DNA from: an uncultured Bacilli bacterium
Lineage (GTDB): Bacteria > Bacillota_I > Bacilli_A > RF39 > UBA660
Assembly (NCBI GenBank): GCA_934167935.1
Contig: CAKPMH010000010.1
Location: 1 to 39,151, forward strand
DNA: 39,151 nucleotides
Direction of reading: 5' to 3'
Made by a program: the position numbers and the translations under genes. The notes under the pieces are model-generated. The model saw only the letters and a program-made list of their open reading frames with translations. It was not told where the DNA came from and did no database searches. Below, in pieces: positions 31,662 to 38,981 of the stretch; the stretch's first letter is position 1, and each line of letters opens with the position of its first letter.

Positions 31662-32150
31662 ATGTTTATGCCAGGAAATATAGTATATCATGATAAATTA
31701 ATATTTAATGATAATAGTATTGATAGAAAAAAGAAAAGACCGTGTGTAGTATTATATAGCATAAATATAAATGATATAGAATTTATATGTACATGTCCAT
31801 TAACAAGTCAAATAAGAACATTTAATAAACATCCAAAAAATTATACCTTAATAAAGGAAGTTGTATATAATTATAAAAAATTAAATTTTGCTAATATAAG
31901 TAATATTGGATTACATAGTAGTAAAAACACACACTATACTAATATAAATGTAGATGATTTAACTGTATCAAATATAAGAAAAAGATTAAAACAATATGAT
32001 GGCGATGGTATAAAATCTTTAGAAAAAATAAAAGAATATTTAGAGAAAGTTGAATTAGAAGAAGAAACAAAAGATAAAGAACAAAAAAAATTAAATAAAA
32101 AATTAAGAAAAGAAAATAGAAGAATGCAAAAACAAAATATAAAAATTTAA
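31662..32150 (+). CDS. Lone MazF/PemK-like protein with a charged helical tail
   Basis: 162 residues. MPGNIVYHDKLIF (about 3-15) followed by RKKKRPCVVLYS (about 22-33) and FICTCPLTSQ match the start of PemK/MazF-type proteins, whose toxins cut mRNA. The fold seems to continue to about residue 95. From about 115 it is a Lys/Glu/Arg-rich helix absent in usual 110-residue toxins. No antitoxin-sized gene lies beside it: the upstream gene is a divergent ZIP transporter and the downstream one has its own promoter. ATG 31662 is chosen because AAGGAGTGAT is adjacent and the promoter would overlap the alternative 31617 start. It may be a chromosomal regulator rather than a toxin. Confidence 0.65.
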   Translation: MFMPGNIVYHDKLIFNDNSIDRKKKRPCVVLYSININDIEFICTCPLTSQIRTFNKHPKNYTLIKEVVYNYKKLNFANISNIGLHSSKNTHYTNINVDDLTVSNIRKRLKQYDGDGIKSLEKIKEYLEKVELEEETKDKEQKKLNKKLRKENRRMQKQNIKI

Positions 32151-32166
32151 TTATTTTGTTTTTTTT
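32128..32166 (+). terminator. Terminator after the MazF-like gene
   Basis: Twelve-base AT stem (32128-32139 with 32152-32163) around the stop codon, then T residues. Nearly no G+C, so strength is doubtful. Confidence 0.5.
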
Positions 32167-32175
32167 ATAAAAGAA

Positions 32176-32204
32176 TTGATAAAATAAAAAAAATATGATA
32201 TCAT
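32176..32204 (+). promoter_or_regulatory. Promoter of the 32220 gene pair
   Basis: TTGATA (32176-32181), 17-base spacer, TATCAT (32199-32204) with TGA; six bases then GGTGAT (32211-32216). Confidence 0.6.
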
Positions 32205-32219
32205 TAAATTGGTGATAAA

Positions 32220-32765
32220 ATGATAAAGTTAGAAGATGTATTTAAAGCTATAGACAGCAATCAAAATATTGATAATAACGTTAAAGAAAATATAAAGGAA
32301 TTAATTAATATTTTTAATAGTACATTTCCTAATATCGATTTATCTAATTTTGCTAAAAGAATAATGAATTTAAAGATAGAAAAATCTAATAAATTTATAA
32401 ATAAAAGAGTAGTAAAATATAATCATAAAACAAATATTCTTGAGTTTAATATTGATGAGATAAATAAAGGATATGATATGAAGCATATATTAATGCATGG
32501 ACTTTTAAATATAATTAGTTCAAATGATATTCAAACAGGATTTATATATAATGATAAATTTAAAGCATTAAATGCAGGATATACAGAAATACTTACAAAT
32601 AACTTAATAGGAAATGATGCTGATTTATCTTATTTAGATGATGAAGTTATATCAACAAATTTGATTGCATTAATGATAGGAAATGATGTATTGTTTGAAG
32701 CTTACTTTAATAATGATACAAAAAAATTAGTTAAAGCATTAGTAAGTGAGGGAGTTGAAGGATAA
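32220..32765 (+). CDS. Unknown protein, possibly a degenerate metallopeptidase fold
   Basis: 181 residues, soluble, no recognised domain. The region KHILMHGLLNIISS (about 88-101) followed by KALNAGYTEILTNNLIG (about 115-131) has the layout of zincin-like proteins, in which HExxH is followed about 20-30 residues later by NEGxTE. Here HExxH reads His93-Gly-Leu-Leu-Asn97 and NEG reads NAG, with Glu123 kept, so catalytic residues would be missing. This is a resemblance only. The end overlaps the next ATG by one base. GGTGAT precedes the start. Confidence 0.6.
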   Translation: MIKLEDVFKAIDSNQNIDNNVKENIKELINIFNSTFPNIDLSNFAKRIMNLKIEKSNKFINKRVVKYNHKTNILEFNIDEINKGYDMKHILMHGLLNIISSNDIQTGFIYNDKFKALNAGYTEILTNNLIGNDADLSYLDDEVISTNLIALMIGNDVLFEAYFNNDTKKLVKALVSEGVEG

Positions 32766-32995
32766 TGAATATGAGTGTTACAGAATTAATGGATTATAGA
32801 TTAGAAAATCCAGATGTTGATGTAAAAGTTGATACTTATATAACAGAAAAACTAATAAGTAGAGAAAGAAGTAATGAAGTAGTTGAAAATTACGAACTTT
32901 GGGGAAGTATGAGCAAAGAAAAAAAAGTAATAGGAAAACTAATTGGCAATTATAAAAAAACAAAAACAGGAAATATTATAAATGTAACAAGATAA
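32765..32995 (+). CDS. Unknown 76-residue protein
   Basis: A small soluble protein beginning MNMSVTELMDYRLENPDVDV. No family recognised. It starts on the last base of the preceding stop (TAATG), so the two are translationally coupled; GAAGGAT lies just before. ATG 32771 is an alternative start with better spacing. It ends at a terminator. The pair 32220-32995 probably works together. Confidence 0.55.
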   Translation: MNMSVTELMDYRLENPDVDVKVDTYITEKLISRERSNEVVENYELWGSMSKEKKVIGKLIGNYKKTKTGNIINVTR

Positions 32996-33013
32996 GACAT
33001 TAGTCTTTTTTTT
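32994..33013 (+). terminator. Terminator before murE
   Basis: AAGAC (32994-32998) with GTCTT (33003-33007), loop ATTA, T tract. Confidence 0.7.
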
Positions 33014-33028
33014 CTAAAAGGAGTTATT

Positions 33029-34378
33029 ATGATAAACATACAAAGTGATTCAAGAAAAATAAAAAAGGGTGATATATTTGTTGCCTTAAAATGTGAAGTA
33101 AATGATGGACACAAATATATAGATAAAGCTATAGAAAATGGAGCTTCAAAAATAATAGCTGAACATGGAGAGTATAGCGTTGATACATTAATAGTAGATG
33201 ATACAAGAAAATTTATAAATAAATATTTAGAAGAAAATTATAATAAATATCTAGATGAAATGACAATTATTGGAATAACAGGAACCAATGGAAAAACAAC
33301 AACTGCGTATTTAATCTATCAAGCATTAAACAAATTAGGTATAAAGTCTGCATATATAGGTACAATAGGATTTTATATTGATAAAAAAGAATGCGATTTA
33401 CCTAATACCAGTGTTGATATATGCGATACATATAATTTATTAATGGAAGCCTATCATAAAAAATGTAAGGTAGTTGTTTTAGAAGTAAGCAGTCATGCAT
33501 TAGCAAATAATAGATTATGTACTTTAAAATTTGATTTTGGTATATTTACAAATTTAACACAAGATCATTTAGATTTTCATAAAACAATGGAAAATTATGC
33601 ACTTGCAAAACAAAAATTATTTAAGATGTTGAAACTAAATGGAAAAGCTATAGTAAATATAGATGATTCATATAGTAACTATTATATATTAAAGGAAAAT
33701 AATAATATTACATATGGAAGAAAAGGAAAATATAGTTTTAAAAATTATGAACAAACAATTAAAGAAACTAGTTTTGATTTGTTATTAAATAATAATACAT
33801 ATAAAATTAAAACAAAATTAATAGGAACTTATAATATATATAATTTAATGGCAACTATTACTACATTAAATAATATGAATATAAAAATAGAAGACATAAT
33901 AAATGTAATTCCAGAATTAACAGCTCCACCTGGTAGAATGGATACAATAGATTATAATCATAATAAAATAATTATTGATTATGCCCATACACCAGATGCA
34001 ATATATAATATATTAAATTCTGTAAAAACAACTGGTAAAAAATATGTAATATTTGGATGTACTGGTGAAAGAGATAGATTAAAAAGACCAATAATGGGTA
34101 GATTAGTTAGTGAAATGTCAGATTATATGATTATTACAGATGATGATCCACATAATGAAGATGAGCAAGAAATAGTAAATGATATATTAAAGGGTAATAA
34201 TTTTAAAAATTATGAAATTTGTCTAGATAGAAAAGAAGCTATAAAAAGAGGAATGAAGTTATTAAAAGAAAATGATATTTTATTTATATTAGGTAAAGGT
34301 CATGAAGAATATATTGTAGGTAAAACCAGAATAAAACATAACGATAAAGAAGAAGTTTTAAAAATTATAAATAATTAA
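33029..34378 (+). CDS. murE: UDP-MurNAc-tripeptide synthetase MurE
   Basis: Adds the third amino acid to UDP-MurNAc-L-Ala-D-Glu. 449 residues. IQSDSRKIKKGDIFVAL opens the UDP-binding domain, GITGTNGKTTTAYL (about 81-94) is the P-loop, then VVLEVSSHAL and FTNLTQDHLDFH, TAPPGRMDTI, IDYAHTPDAI and FGCTGERDRLKRP. The selectivity motif is DDPHNE with His375 where diaminopimelate enzymes have Arg (DNPR), so Lys or another diamine may be used. AAAGGAG precedes the ATG. Its last 45 codons (from 34243) are duplicated downstream of an inserted ABC cassette at 37654, and it has lost its terminator. Confidence 0.93.
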   Translation: MINIQSDSRKIKKGDIFVALKCEVNDGHKYIDKAIENGASKIIAEHGEYSVDTLIVDDTRKFINKYLEENYNKYLDEMTIIGITGTNGKTTTAYLIYQALNKLGIKSAYIGTIGFYIDKKECDLPNTSVDICDTYNLLMEAYHKKCKVVVLEVSSHALANNRLCTLKFDFGIFTNLTQDHLDFHKTMENYALAKQKLFKMLKLNGKAIVNIDDSYSNYYILKENNNITYGRKGKYSFKNYEQTIKETSFDLLLNNNTYKIKTKLIGTYNIYNLMATITTLNNMNIKIEDIINVIPELTAPPGRMDTIDYNHNKIIIDYAHTPDAIYNILNSVKTTGKKYVIFGCTGERDRLKRPIMGRLVSEMSDYMIITDDDPHNEDEQEIVNDILKGNNFKNYEICLDRKEAIKRGMKLLKENDILFILGKGHEEYIVGKTRIKHNDKEEVLKIINN

Positions 34379-34379
34379 A
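34243..34379 (+). repeat. Left direct repeat: 3' end of murE
   Basis: 137 bases matching 37654-37790 at 135 positions; differences are at 34258 (G, A in the right copy; synonymous) and 34374 (A, G in the right copy; Asn/Ser). Matching stops at the first base after TTAAA, inside what was the terminator's 3' arm. Confidence 0.97.
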
Positions 34380-34490
34380 TAATTTTCAAAAAAATAATAT
34401 TTGTGACTAACTTTAATTTCACGTTTTTGTAAGAAAAAAGATGACAAAAGAAAATATTAGAAACTTTTCTGTTAGTTTCAAAATTAAAAA

Positions 34491-34520
34491 TTGAAAAAAT
34501 TTAATTTCATTATCTATAAT
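34491..34520 (+). promoter_or_regulatory. Upstream promoter in the cassette leader
   Basis: TTGAAA (34491-34496), 18-base spacer, TATAAT (34515-34520). The predicted transcript runs almost directly into the hairpin at 34528. Confidence 0.5.
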
Positions 34521-34527
34521 AAGGATT

Positions 34528-34563
34528 GATTTTTGCATTGGTAAATGCAGAATCTTTTTTTTT
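34528..34563 (+). terminator. Terminator-like hairpin in the cassette leader
   Basis: TGCATT (34534-34539) with AATGCA (34544-34549), extended past a bulge by GATT/AATC, then nine T residues. The AATC arm and T tract can instead pair with AAAAAAGATTC downstream, so it could be an attenuator. Confidence 0.6.
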
Positions 34564-34730
34564 AGGAAAAAAGATTCAAAAAAGTAGGATTTACGGATAT
34601 ATATGGTAGTTTTATTTTTATCAATGGATTCATTAAAAGATTTTTTTTCATTTAATAAAATTTTAACAGTTTTTCTTTGGATTATTTCAATTAATTATAA
34701 CTTATTTCAAAAATTTTCATTTCTTAAATA

Positions 34731-34759
34731 ATGACAAATAAATCAATAACTGATATAAT
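34731..34759 (+). promoter_or_regulatory. Main promoter of the ABC cassette
   Basis: ATGACA (34731-34736), 17-base spacer, TATAAT (34754-34759) with TGA before it. Predicted leader about 193 bases, far longer than elsewhere in the window. Confidence 0.55.
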
Positions 34760-34794
34760 GTAATTAAATAAAGGATAAATCAAATTATATCAGT
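34749..34794. repeat. 11-base perfect inverted repeat over the cassette promoter
   Basis: ACTGATATAAT (34749-34759) and ATTATATCAGT (34784-34794), 24 bases apart. The left arm contains the -10. Candidate operator for a regulator bound as two dimers or a looped pair. Confidence 0.6.
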
Positions 34795-34958
34795 CAATGT
34801 TCAAGATAAACTCGACTAAATTTTTATCATTAAGTGATTTCAAAACTCAATTTACGATAAAAAGGAAAATTAGAATTTTTTCAGTGAAGTTTAGTAGTAA
34901 TATAGAAAAATTTAATTAAATATAATCTAATTTTATTAGATTTAATTTTGGAGGTAAT

Positions 34959-35981
34959 ATGGCAATTATAGAAGTTAATAATTTAGTGAAGAAATATAAA
35001 ATAATTGAAAAGGAAGATGGAATAAAAGGATATTTAAAACACTTAATAAAGCCAAAATATAAAGAGTTTAGTGCTGTTAATGGAATAAATTTTGATATTG
35101 AAGAGGGGGAATTAGTAGGTTATATTGGAGAAAATGGTGCAGGAAAATCAACAACTATAAAAATACTTACTGGTTTACTAACTCCAACTTCTGGAAATGT
35201 TATTGTAAATGGAATAATTCCAAGTGAAAAAAGAATGCAAAATAATAAAAATATAGGCGCAATATTTGGGCAAAAAACTCAATTATGGTGGGATTTACCT
35301 GTTATTGAATCTTTCAAATTAATTAAAAAAATGTATAAAATTCCTGAAAATGAATATGAAAATAATTTAAAAAAATTTACGGAGATATTGGATTTAAATG
35401 ATTTGTTAGATAAACAAGTTAAAAATTTAAGTTTAGGTCAAAAGATGAGATGTGAAATAGCAGCTACTTTTTTACATAATCCTAAAATAGTATATTTGGA
35501 CGAACCAACCATAGGCTTGGATGTTTTTGTCAAAGAAAATATAAGAAAATTTATTAAAGATATAAATAAAGAAAAGAAAACAACAGTTATACTTACAACT
35601 CACGATTTAAAAGATATAGAAGATGTTTGTAATAGAATAATTTTGTTGGATAAAGGTCAAATAATTTATGATGGTAGTAAGCAAAAATTTAAAGATACAT
35701 ATGGAAAATATGTTGTCGCTGATCTTATTATTAATAATAAGTTAAAAGAAATAAATAAAAGCATTACTTTAAAAAATATTGAAATAATCGAAGAAAGTGA
35801 AAACAGTTTAAAAATTAAATTTAGTCACGAAAAGACAACAATAGTCAAAATAATGGATGAAATATCTAAATATTGTACTATTGAAGATATACATATGAAG
35901 GAAGCAGAACTTGAAGATATATTAAAAGAAATATATAAAGGAGCACATACTGATGTTAAAAACAATATTGGCATTAGCTAA
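34959..35981 (+). CDS. ABC-2 exporter ATPase
   Basis: 340 residues, ATPase of a DrrA/COG4586-like exporter. Walker A GENGAGKST (about 59-67), Q-loop FGQKTQLWWDLP, signature LSLGQKMRCEIAA, Walker B IVYLDEPTIGLDVF, H-loop TTHD. The insert IKGYLKHLIKPKYKEFSAVN near the N-terminus and the QLWWDLP segment are typical of the COG4586 group, whose members export e.g. viologens in cyanobacteria. A C-terminal domain of about 100 residues follows the ATPase fold. GGAGGT is a perfect ribosome site. It overlaps the first permease gene by 29 bases. By eye TTG leucine codons are more frequent than in neighbouring host genes. Confidence 0.88.
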   Translation: MAIIEVNNLVKKYKIIEKEDGIKGYLKHLIKPKYKEFSAVNGINFDIEEGELVGYIGENGAGKSTTIKILTGLLTPTSGNVIVNGIIPSEKRMQNNKNIGAIFGQKTQLWWDLPVIESFKLIKKMYKIPENEYENNLKKFTEILDLNDLLDKQVKNLSLGQKMRCEIAATFLHNPKIVYLDEPTIGLDVFVKENIRKFIKDINKEKKTTVILTTHDLKDIEDVCNRIILLDKGQIIYDGSKQKFKDTYGKYVVADLIINNKLKEINKSITLKNIEIIEESENSLKIKFSHEKTTIVKIMDEISKYCTIEDIHMKEAELEDILKEIYKGAHTDVKNNIGIS

Positions 35982-36744
35982 AATGCAGTTTAAAAATTAT
36001 AATATATATAAATCCAATTTTTATTTGTTTACATTAAATAGAATTGTTGAGATTATTGTTTACATATTTGTATGGCAAGCAATATATAAGCAAACAGGAA
36101 GTGCTGGAGAATTTTCGTTATCACAAATTGTAACATATTACATATTAGCAATATCATTTAGTTCAATAGCTATTTGGGGAATAAATGAGATGATAGCACA
36201 TTCTATTAGAAATGGGCAAATTAATAAAGAATTACTAAATCCAATATCATATTTTAAATATTATTTTGGAATTAATTTAGGTGAAATATATTTTGCTACG
36301 GTAATTGGAATTGCTACCTTTATAATATGTTCAATATTTTTGAAGTTAGTTTTACCATCAAATTTTATAGATTTTATTTTATGTATATTAGTAATTTTAC
36401 TCGGTATTCCAATTACATTTTTTATTCAAATGATAGTAGGTACAATTGGATTTTATACTAATTCAATATGGGGAATGGAAATATTAAGAAAAGCCATAAT
36501 TCAAATATTTTCTGGAATTATTGCGCCAATAAGTTTTTTTCCTTTGTGGTTTCAAGAACTATCAAAAATTTTACCATTTAAAGAATTAATATATACACCT
36601 ATAAATATATGGTTAGGTCAAGTATCTTATAATGAAATTATATTTGTAATAATTAAACAAACGTTATGGGGAATTATTCTTTATATTATAGCAAAATTAT
36701 TTTTTAATCATGCAGTAAAAGAATTAACGATTAACGGAGGGTAA
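35953..36744 (+). CDS. ABC-2 exporter permease 1
   Basis: 263 residues, six helices, cytoplasmic N-terminus (MLKTILALAKMQFKNYNIYK). Matches COG4587-type permeases: FSLSQIVTYYILAISFSS near 50-67 and a loop SISYFKYY-like segment (LNPISYFKYYFG, about 95-106). It starts 29 bases inside the ATPase gene; AAAGGAGC lies just upstream of the ATG. It is one base from the second permease gene. Together the two permeases form a heterodimeric exporter driven by the ATPase. Substrate not readable. Confidence 0.82.
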   Translation: MLKTILALAKMQFKNYNIYKSNFYLFTLNRIVEIIVYIFVWQAIYKQTGSAGEFSLSQIVTYYILAISFSSIAIWGINEMIAHSIRNGQINKELLNPISYFKYYFGINLGEIYFATVIGIATFIICSIFLKLVLPSNFIDFILCILVILLGIPITFFIQMIVGTIGFYTNSIWGMEILRKAIIQIFSGIIAPISFFPLWFQELSKILPFKELIYTPINIWLGQVSYNEIIFVIIKQTLWGIILYIIAKLFFNHAVKELTINGG

Positions 36745-36745
36745 T

Positions 36746-37540
36746 ATGAGAAAAATATTAGATAATATTAGTTTATATTTTTCATTCTTAAAAGTATCTT
36801 TAAAGGAAATACTTATATATAGAATAGATTGTGTTGTTGGAATTTTTTCTCAATTTATTGTACAACTAGTAAGTTTAGTTTTTATATTTGTAGTATTTAG
36901 GCACGCCAAAAATATAGCAGGATGGAATTTTTATCAAATATTATTATTATATGGAGTTACTAGAATATCAATAGGAATAGCAGGATATTGCTTTGATGGT
37001 TTATATGATATTGGACTTAAATATATAAAAAATGGTGATTTTGATAAAATTCTTTTGAGACCTGTTCATCCTCTAATATCAATAATCGGTAATTCAAGGC
37101 AATTTGTATCAATAGCTGATTTATTCATAGGATTTGGAATTACCATTTTAATGTTAATTAAACTAGCTATTCCAATTACTGTATTGTTGATTATTAAAAT
37201 AGTATTTTTTAGTGTTGTAGGTTCATTTATTATAGGTGCGATTAATACAATATTTAGCATTTCAGCATTTTGGACTTATAGATCGGATGAAGTAATATGG
37301 TCATTTTATAAAATGTATACTTTTACTGAGTACCCTATAACAATATATAATAAATTTATAAGATTTTTAATTACTATGGTACTACCATTTGCATTTGTTT
37401 CATATTATCCAACTATGGCTTATTTAGGTTTTAATGTTTATATGATTTATTTATCCCCATTTGTTGCAATTGTATTATGGATGATTGCTATTAGGTTATG
37501 GAATTTAGCTTTAAATAAATATAGAAGTACAGGAACATAA
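36746..37540 (+). CDS. ABC-2 exporter permease 2
   Basis: 264 residues, six helices; COG3694/ABC2_membrane_6-like. Recognisable segments are VFIFVVFRHAKNIAGWNFYQ (about 46-65), DFDKILLRPVHPLISIIG (about 97-114) and FWTYRSDEVIWSFYKMYTF. GGAGGG precedes the ATG (one base after the preceding stop). It closes the cassette; a weak hairpin follows. Confidence 0.85.
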   Translation: MRKILDNISLYFSFLKVSLKEILIYRIDCVVGIFSQFIVQLVSLVFIFVVFRHAKNIAGWNFYQILLLYGVTRISIGIAGYCFDGLYDIGLKYIKNGDFDKILLRPVHPLISIIGNSRQFVSIADLFIGFGITILMLIKLAIPITVLLIIKIVFFSVVGSFIIGAINTIFSISAFWTYRSDEVIWSFYKMYTFTEYPITIYNKFIRFLITMVLPFAFVSYYPTMAYLGFNVYMIYLSPFVAIVLWMIAIRLWNLALNKYRSTGT

Positions 37541-37587
37541 TATTTATTTTTTCATAAATTATCATTTCTTTTTTTACTACTATATAA

Positions 37588-37617
37588 GAATTTATATGAG
37601 TATAAATTCATTGTTTA
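37588..37617 (+). terminator. Possible terminator of the ABC cassette
   Basis: GAATTTATA (37588-37596) with TATAAATTC (37601-37609), loop TGAG; the T run afterwards is weak and interrupted. Confidence 0.4.
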
Positions 37618-37653
37618 TTATTCACAAGCTTTATTAAAAAATTAAGAAACCTA

Positions 37654-37790
37654 AAAAAGAGGAATGAAATTATTAAAAGAAAATGATATTTTATTTATAT
37701 TAGGTAAAGGTCATGAAGAATATATTGTAGGTAAAACCAGAATAAAACATAACGATAAAGAAGAAGTTTTAAAAATTATAAATAGTTAAA
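37654..37790 (+). pseudogene. murE: Right direct repeat: displaced 3' fragment of murE
   Basis: Encodes the last 45 codons of MurE in frame (from KRGMKLLKENDILFILGKGH to KIINS) but has no start. Only two of 137 bases differ from the left copy, so the event is recent or the copies are homogenised. The native murE terminator follows directly, so this end is likely the ancestral murE end. Confidence 0.9.
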
Positions 37791-37801
37791 CTTCTTTTTT
37801 T
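37761..37801 (+). terminator. Native murE terminator, now after the displaced fragment
   Basis: AAGAAGTTT (37761-37769) with AAACTTCTT (37788-37796), then T residues. The 3' arm and T tract begin right after the stop codon. In the left copy the 5' arm is kept and the 3' arm is replaced by cassette sequence. Confidence 0.7.
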
Positions 37802-37954
37802 ATTTGCAAAAATGTTAAAAAAAAGATATAATATCATATCTAGAGTTTTTTTAGATAATGTTTAGATAAACCTTATACTAATTTATTATAAAATAAAAAA
37901 GTTGTAAATTAATGTAAATTATATGATAAATTATGTACAAACTAATAAAAAAAA

Positions 37955-37963
37955 TGATATACT
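37955..37963 (+). promoter_or_regulatory. Extended -10 promoter of mraY
   Basis: TGA-TATACT (-10 at 37958-37963). A -35 is not clear (GTACAA at 17 bases). Predicted leader about 19 bases, ending in AGGAGATGAT. Confidence 0.5.
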
Positions 37964-37988
37964 TATTTTACGTTTAGGAGATGATTTT

Positions 37989-38981
37989 GTGTTAGTTTTA
38001 GCAAAAGCAATGTTAGCCTTAATGATAGGATTTATTTTATCAATAATTTGTGGCTTAATTTTAATACCAATATTGAAGAAAAAAAAGGTTAAACAAACAG
38101 TTAGTGTATTTTTAAGAGGACAACATGATAAAAAACAAGGAACACCAACAATGGGAGGATTTATATTTATAATACCAACCATACTAACTATAGTTATATT
38201 GCTTTTAATGAATAAAATAGAGTGGTCAAATAATTTATTTATTATATTATTTGTATTCTTATCATATGCATTACTCGGATTTATAGATGATAGGTTAATT
38301 ATTAAAAGAAGAAACAATGAAGGACTTACGGAATTTCAAAAAATAGTTGGACAACTTGCTATTGCACTTGTAACCTTTTATTTACTTATGAAAAGTGGAC
38401 ATGAACCACAATTATATATTTATTCGCTTGGAATAAAAATACATATGGCATGGTTTTATGGAATATTTTTGTTATTTATTTTAGTAGCAAGTTCAAATGC
38501 AGTTAATATAACAGATGGATTAGATGGGCTAGCAGGAGGACTTTCGTTAATTGTTTTCTTGGCATTAGGTCTTATTACATGGAATTCAACATGGGTTACA
38601 GGACATGCCGATATAGCAATTTTCTGTTTTATACTAGTAGGAGCATTACTTGGATTTCTATTCTTTAATACATATCCTGCTAAAATATTTATGGGAGATG
38701 TTGGATCCTTATCACTTGGAGCAACAATGGCCATAATAGCAGTTTTAACAAACCATGAAATTACATTTATTATACTAGCAAGTGTATTTATAATTGAAAC
38801 ACTAGTATGCATTATTCAAATGGCATCAATAATGATAAGAGGAAAAAAAGTATTTTTAATGACACCACTTCATCATCATTTTGAAAAACTTGGTTTTGAA
38901 GAAAGAGATATAGTTAAAACATTTTGGGTAGTAGGATTAATACTTGCTATGGCAGGTGTTATGTTTGCTGTATGGTTATAA
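37989..38981 (+). CDS. mraY: Phospho-MurNAc-pentapeptide transferase MraY (GTG start)
   Basis: Makes lipid I from UDP-MurNAc-pentapeptide and undecaprenyl phosphate. 330 residues from GTG 37989, about ten helices. GTPTMGGFIFI (about 50-60), the Asp100-Asp101 pair in GFIDDRLII, VNITDGLDGLAGG, FMGDVGSLSLG and LHHHFEKLGFEE are family motifs. The DDxxK motif reads DDRLI, with Ile104 for Lys. GTG is chosen because AGGAGATGAT lies just upstream and the -10 lies within an alternative reading from ATG 37923, which would add 22 residues of poor similarity. It originally followed murE directly. Confidence 0.92.
   Translation: MLVLAKAMLALMIGFILSIICGLILIPILKKKKVKQTVSVFLRGQHDKKQGTPTMGGFIFIIPTILTIVILLLMNKIEWSNNLFIILFVFLSYALLGFIDDRLIIKRRNNEGLTEFQKIVGQLAIALVTFYLLMKSGHEPQLYIYSLGIKIHMAWFYGIFLLFILVASSNAVNITDGLDGLAGGLSLIVFLALGLITWNSTWVTGHADIAIFCFILVGALLGFLFFNTYPAKIFMGDVGSLSLGATMAIIAVLTNHEITFIILASVFIIETLVCIIQMASIMIRGKKVFLMTPLHHHFEKLGFEERDIVKTFWVVGLILAMAGVMFAVWL

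Larger units (their letters stand above)
34380..34958 (+). other. Non-coding leader region of the ABC cassette
   Basis: The only gap over 300 bases. It contains two promoters (34491-34520 and 34731-34759), a terminator-like hairpin (34528-34563) with a competing hairpin (GAATCTTTTTT at 34550-34560 with AAAAAAGATTC further on), a small hairpin (34460-34479), an 11-base inverted repeat (34749-34759/34784-34794) and a hairpin AATCTAAT/ATTAGATT just before the ATPase ribosome site. A 42-codon frame (34603-34731) has no good ribosome site. Confidence 0.6.
34380..37790 (+). mobile_element. ABC-exporter cassette inserted at the murE 3' end
   Basis: A 3411-base unit: novel sequence 34380-37653 plus the right copy of the repeat. 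It carries a long non-coding leader and three ABC transporter genes. Recombination between the repeats would delete it precisely and restore murE-terminator-mraY. No integrase, transposase or terminal inverted repeats are visible, so the mechanism (site-specific integration in trans, or single-crossover capture of a circle or foreign DNA) is inferred. Confidence 0.75.

Noticed and set aside
34603..34731. 42-codon hydrophobic frame in the cassette leader
   Set aside because: No well-spaced ribosome site and no family; open frames of this size are expected by chance in a leader this long.
37654..37790. Right murE fragment as a separate small gene
   Set aside because: It has no proper start; it is nearly identical to the murE end and explained by duplication.
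37923..37988. ATG start of mraY at 37923
   Set aside because: The -10 and ribosome site lie downstream of it and the added residues do not resemble MraY.
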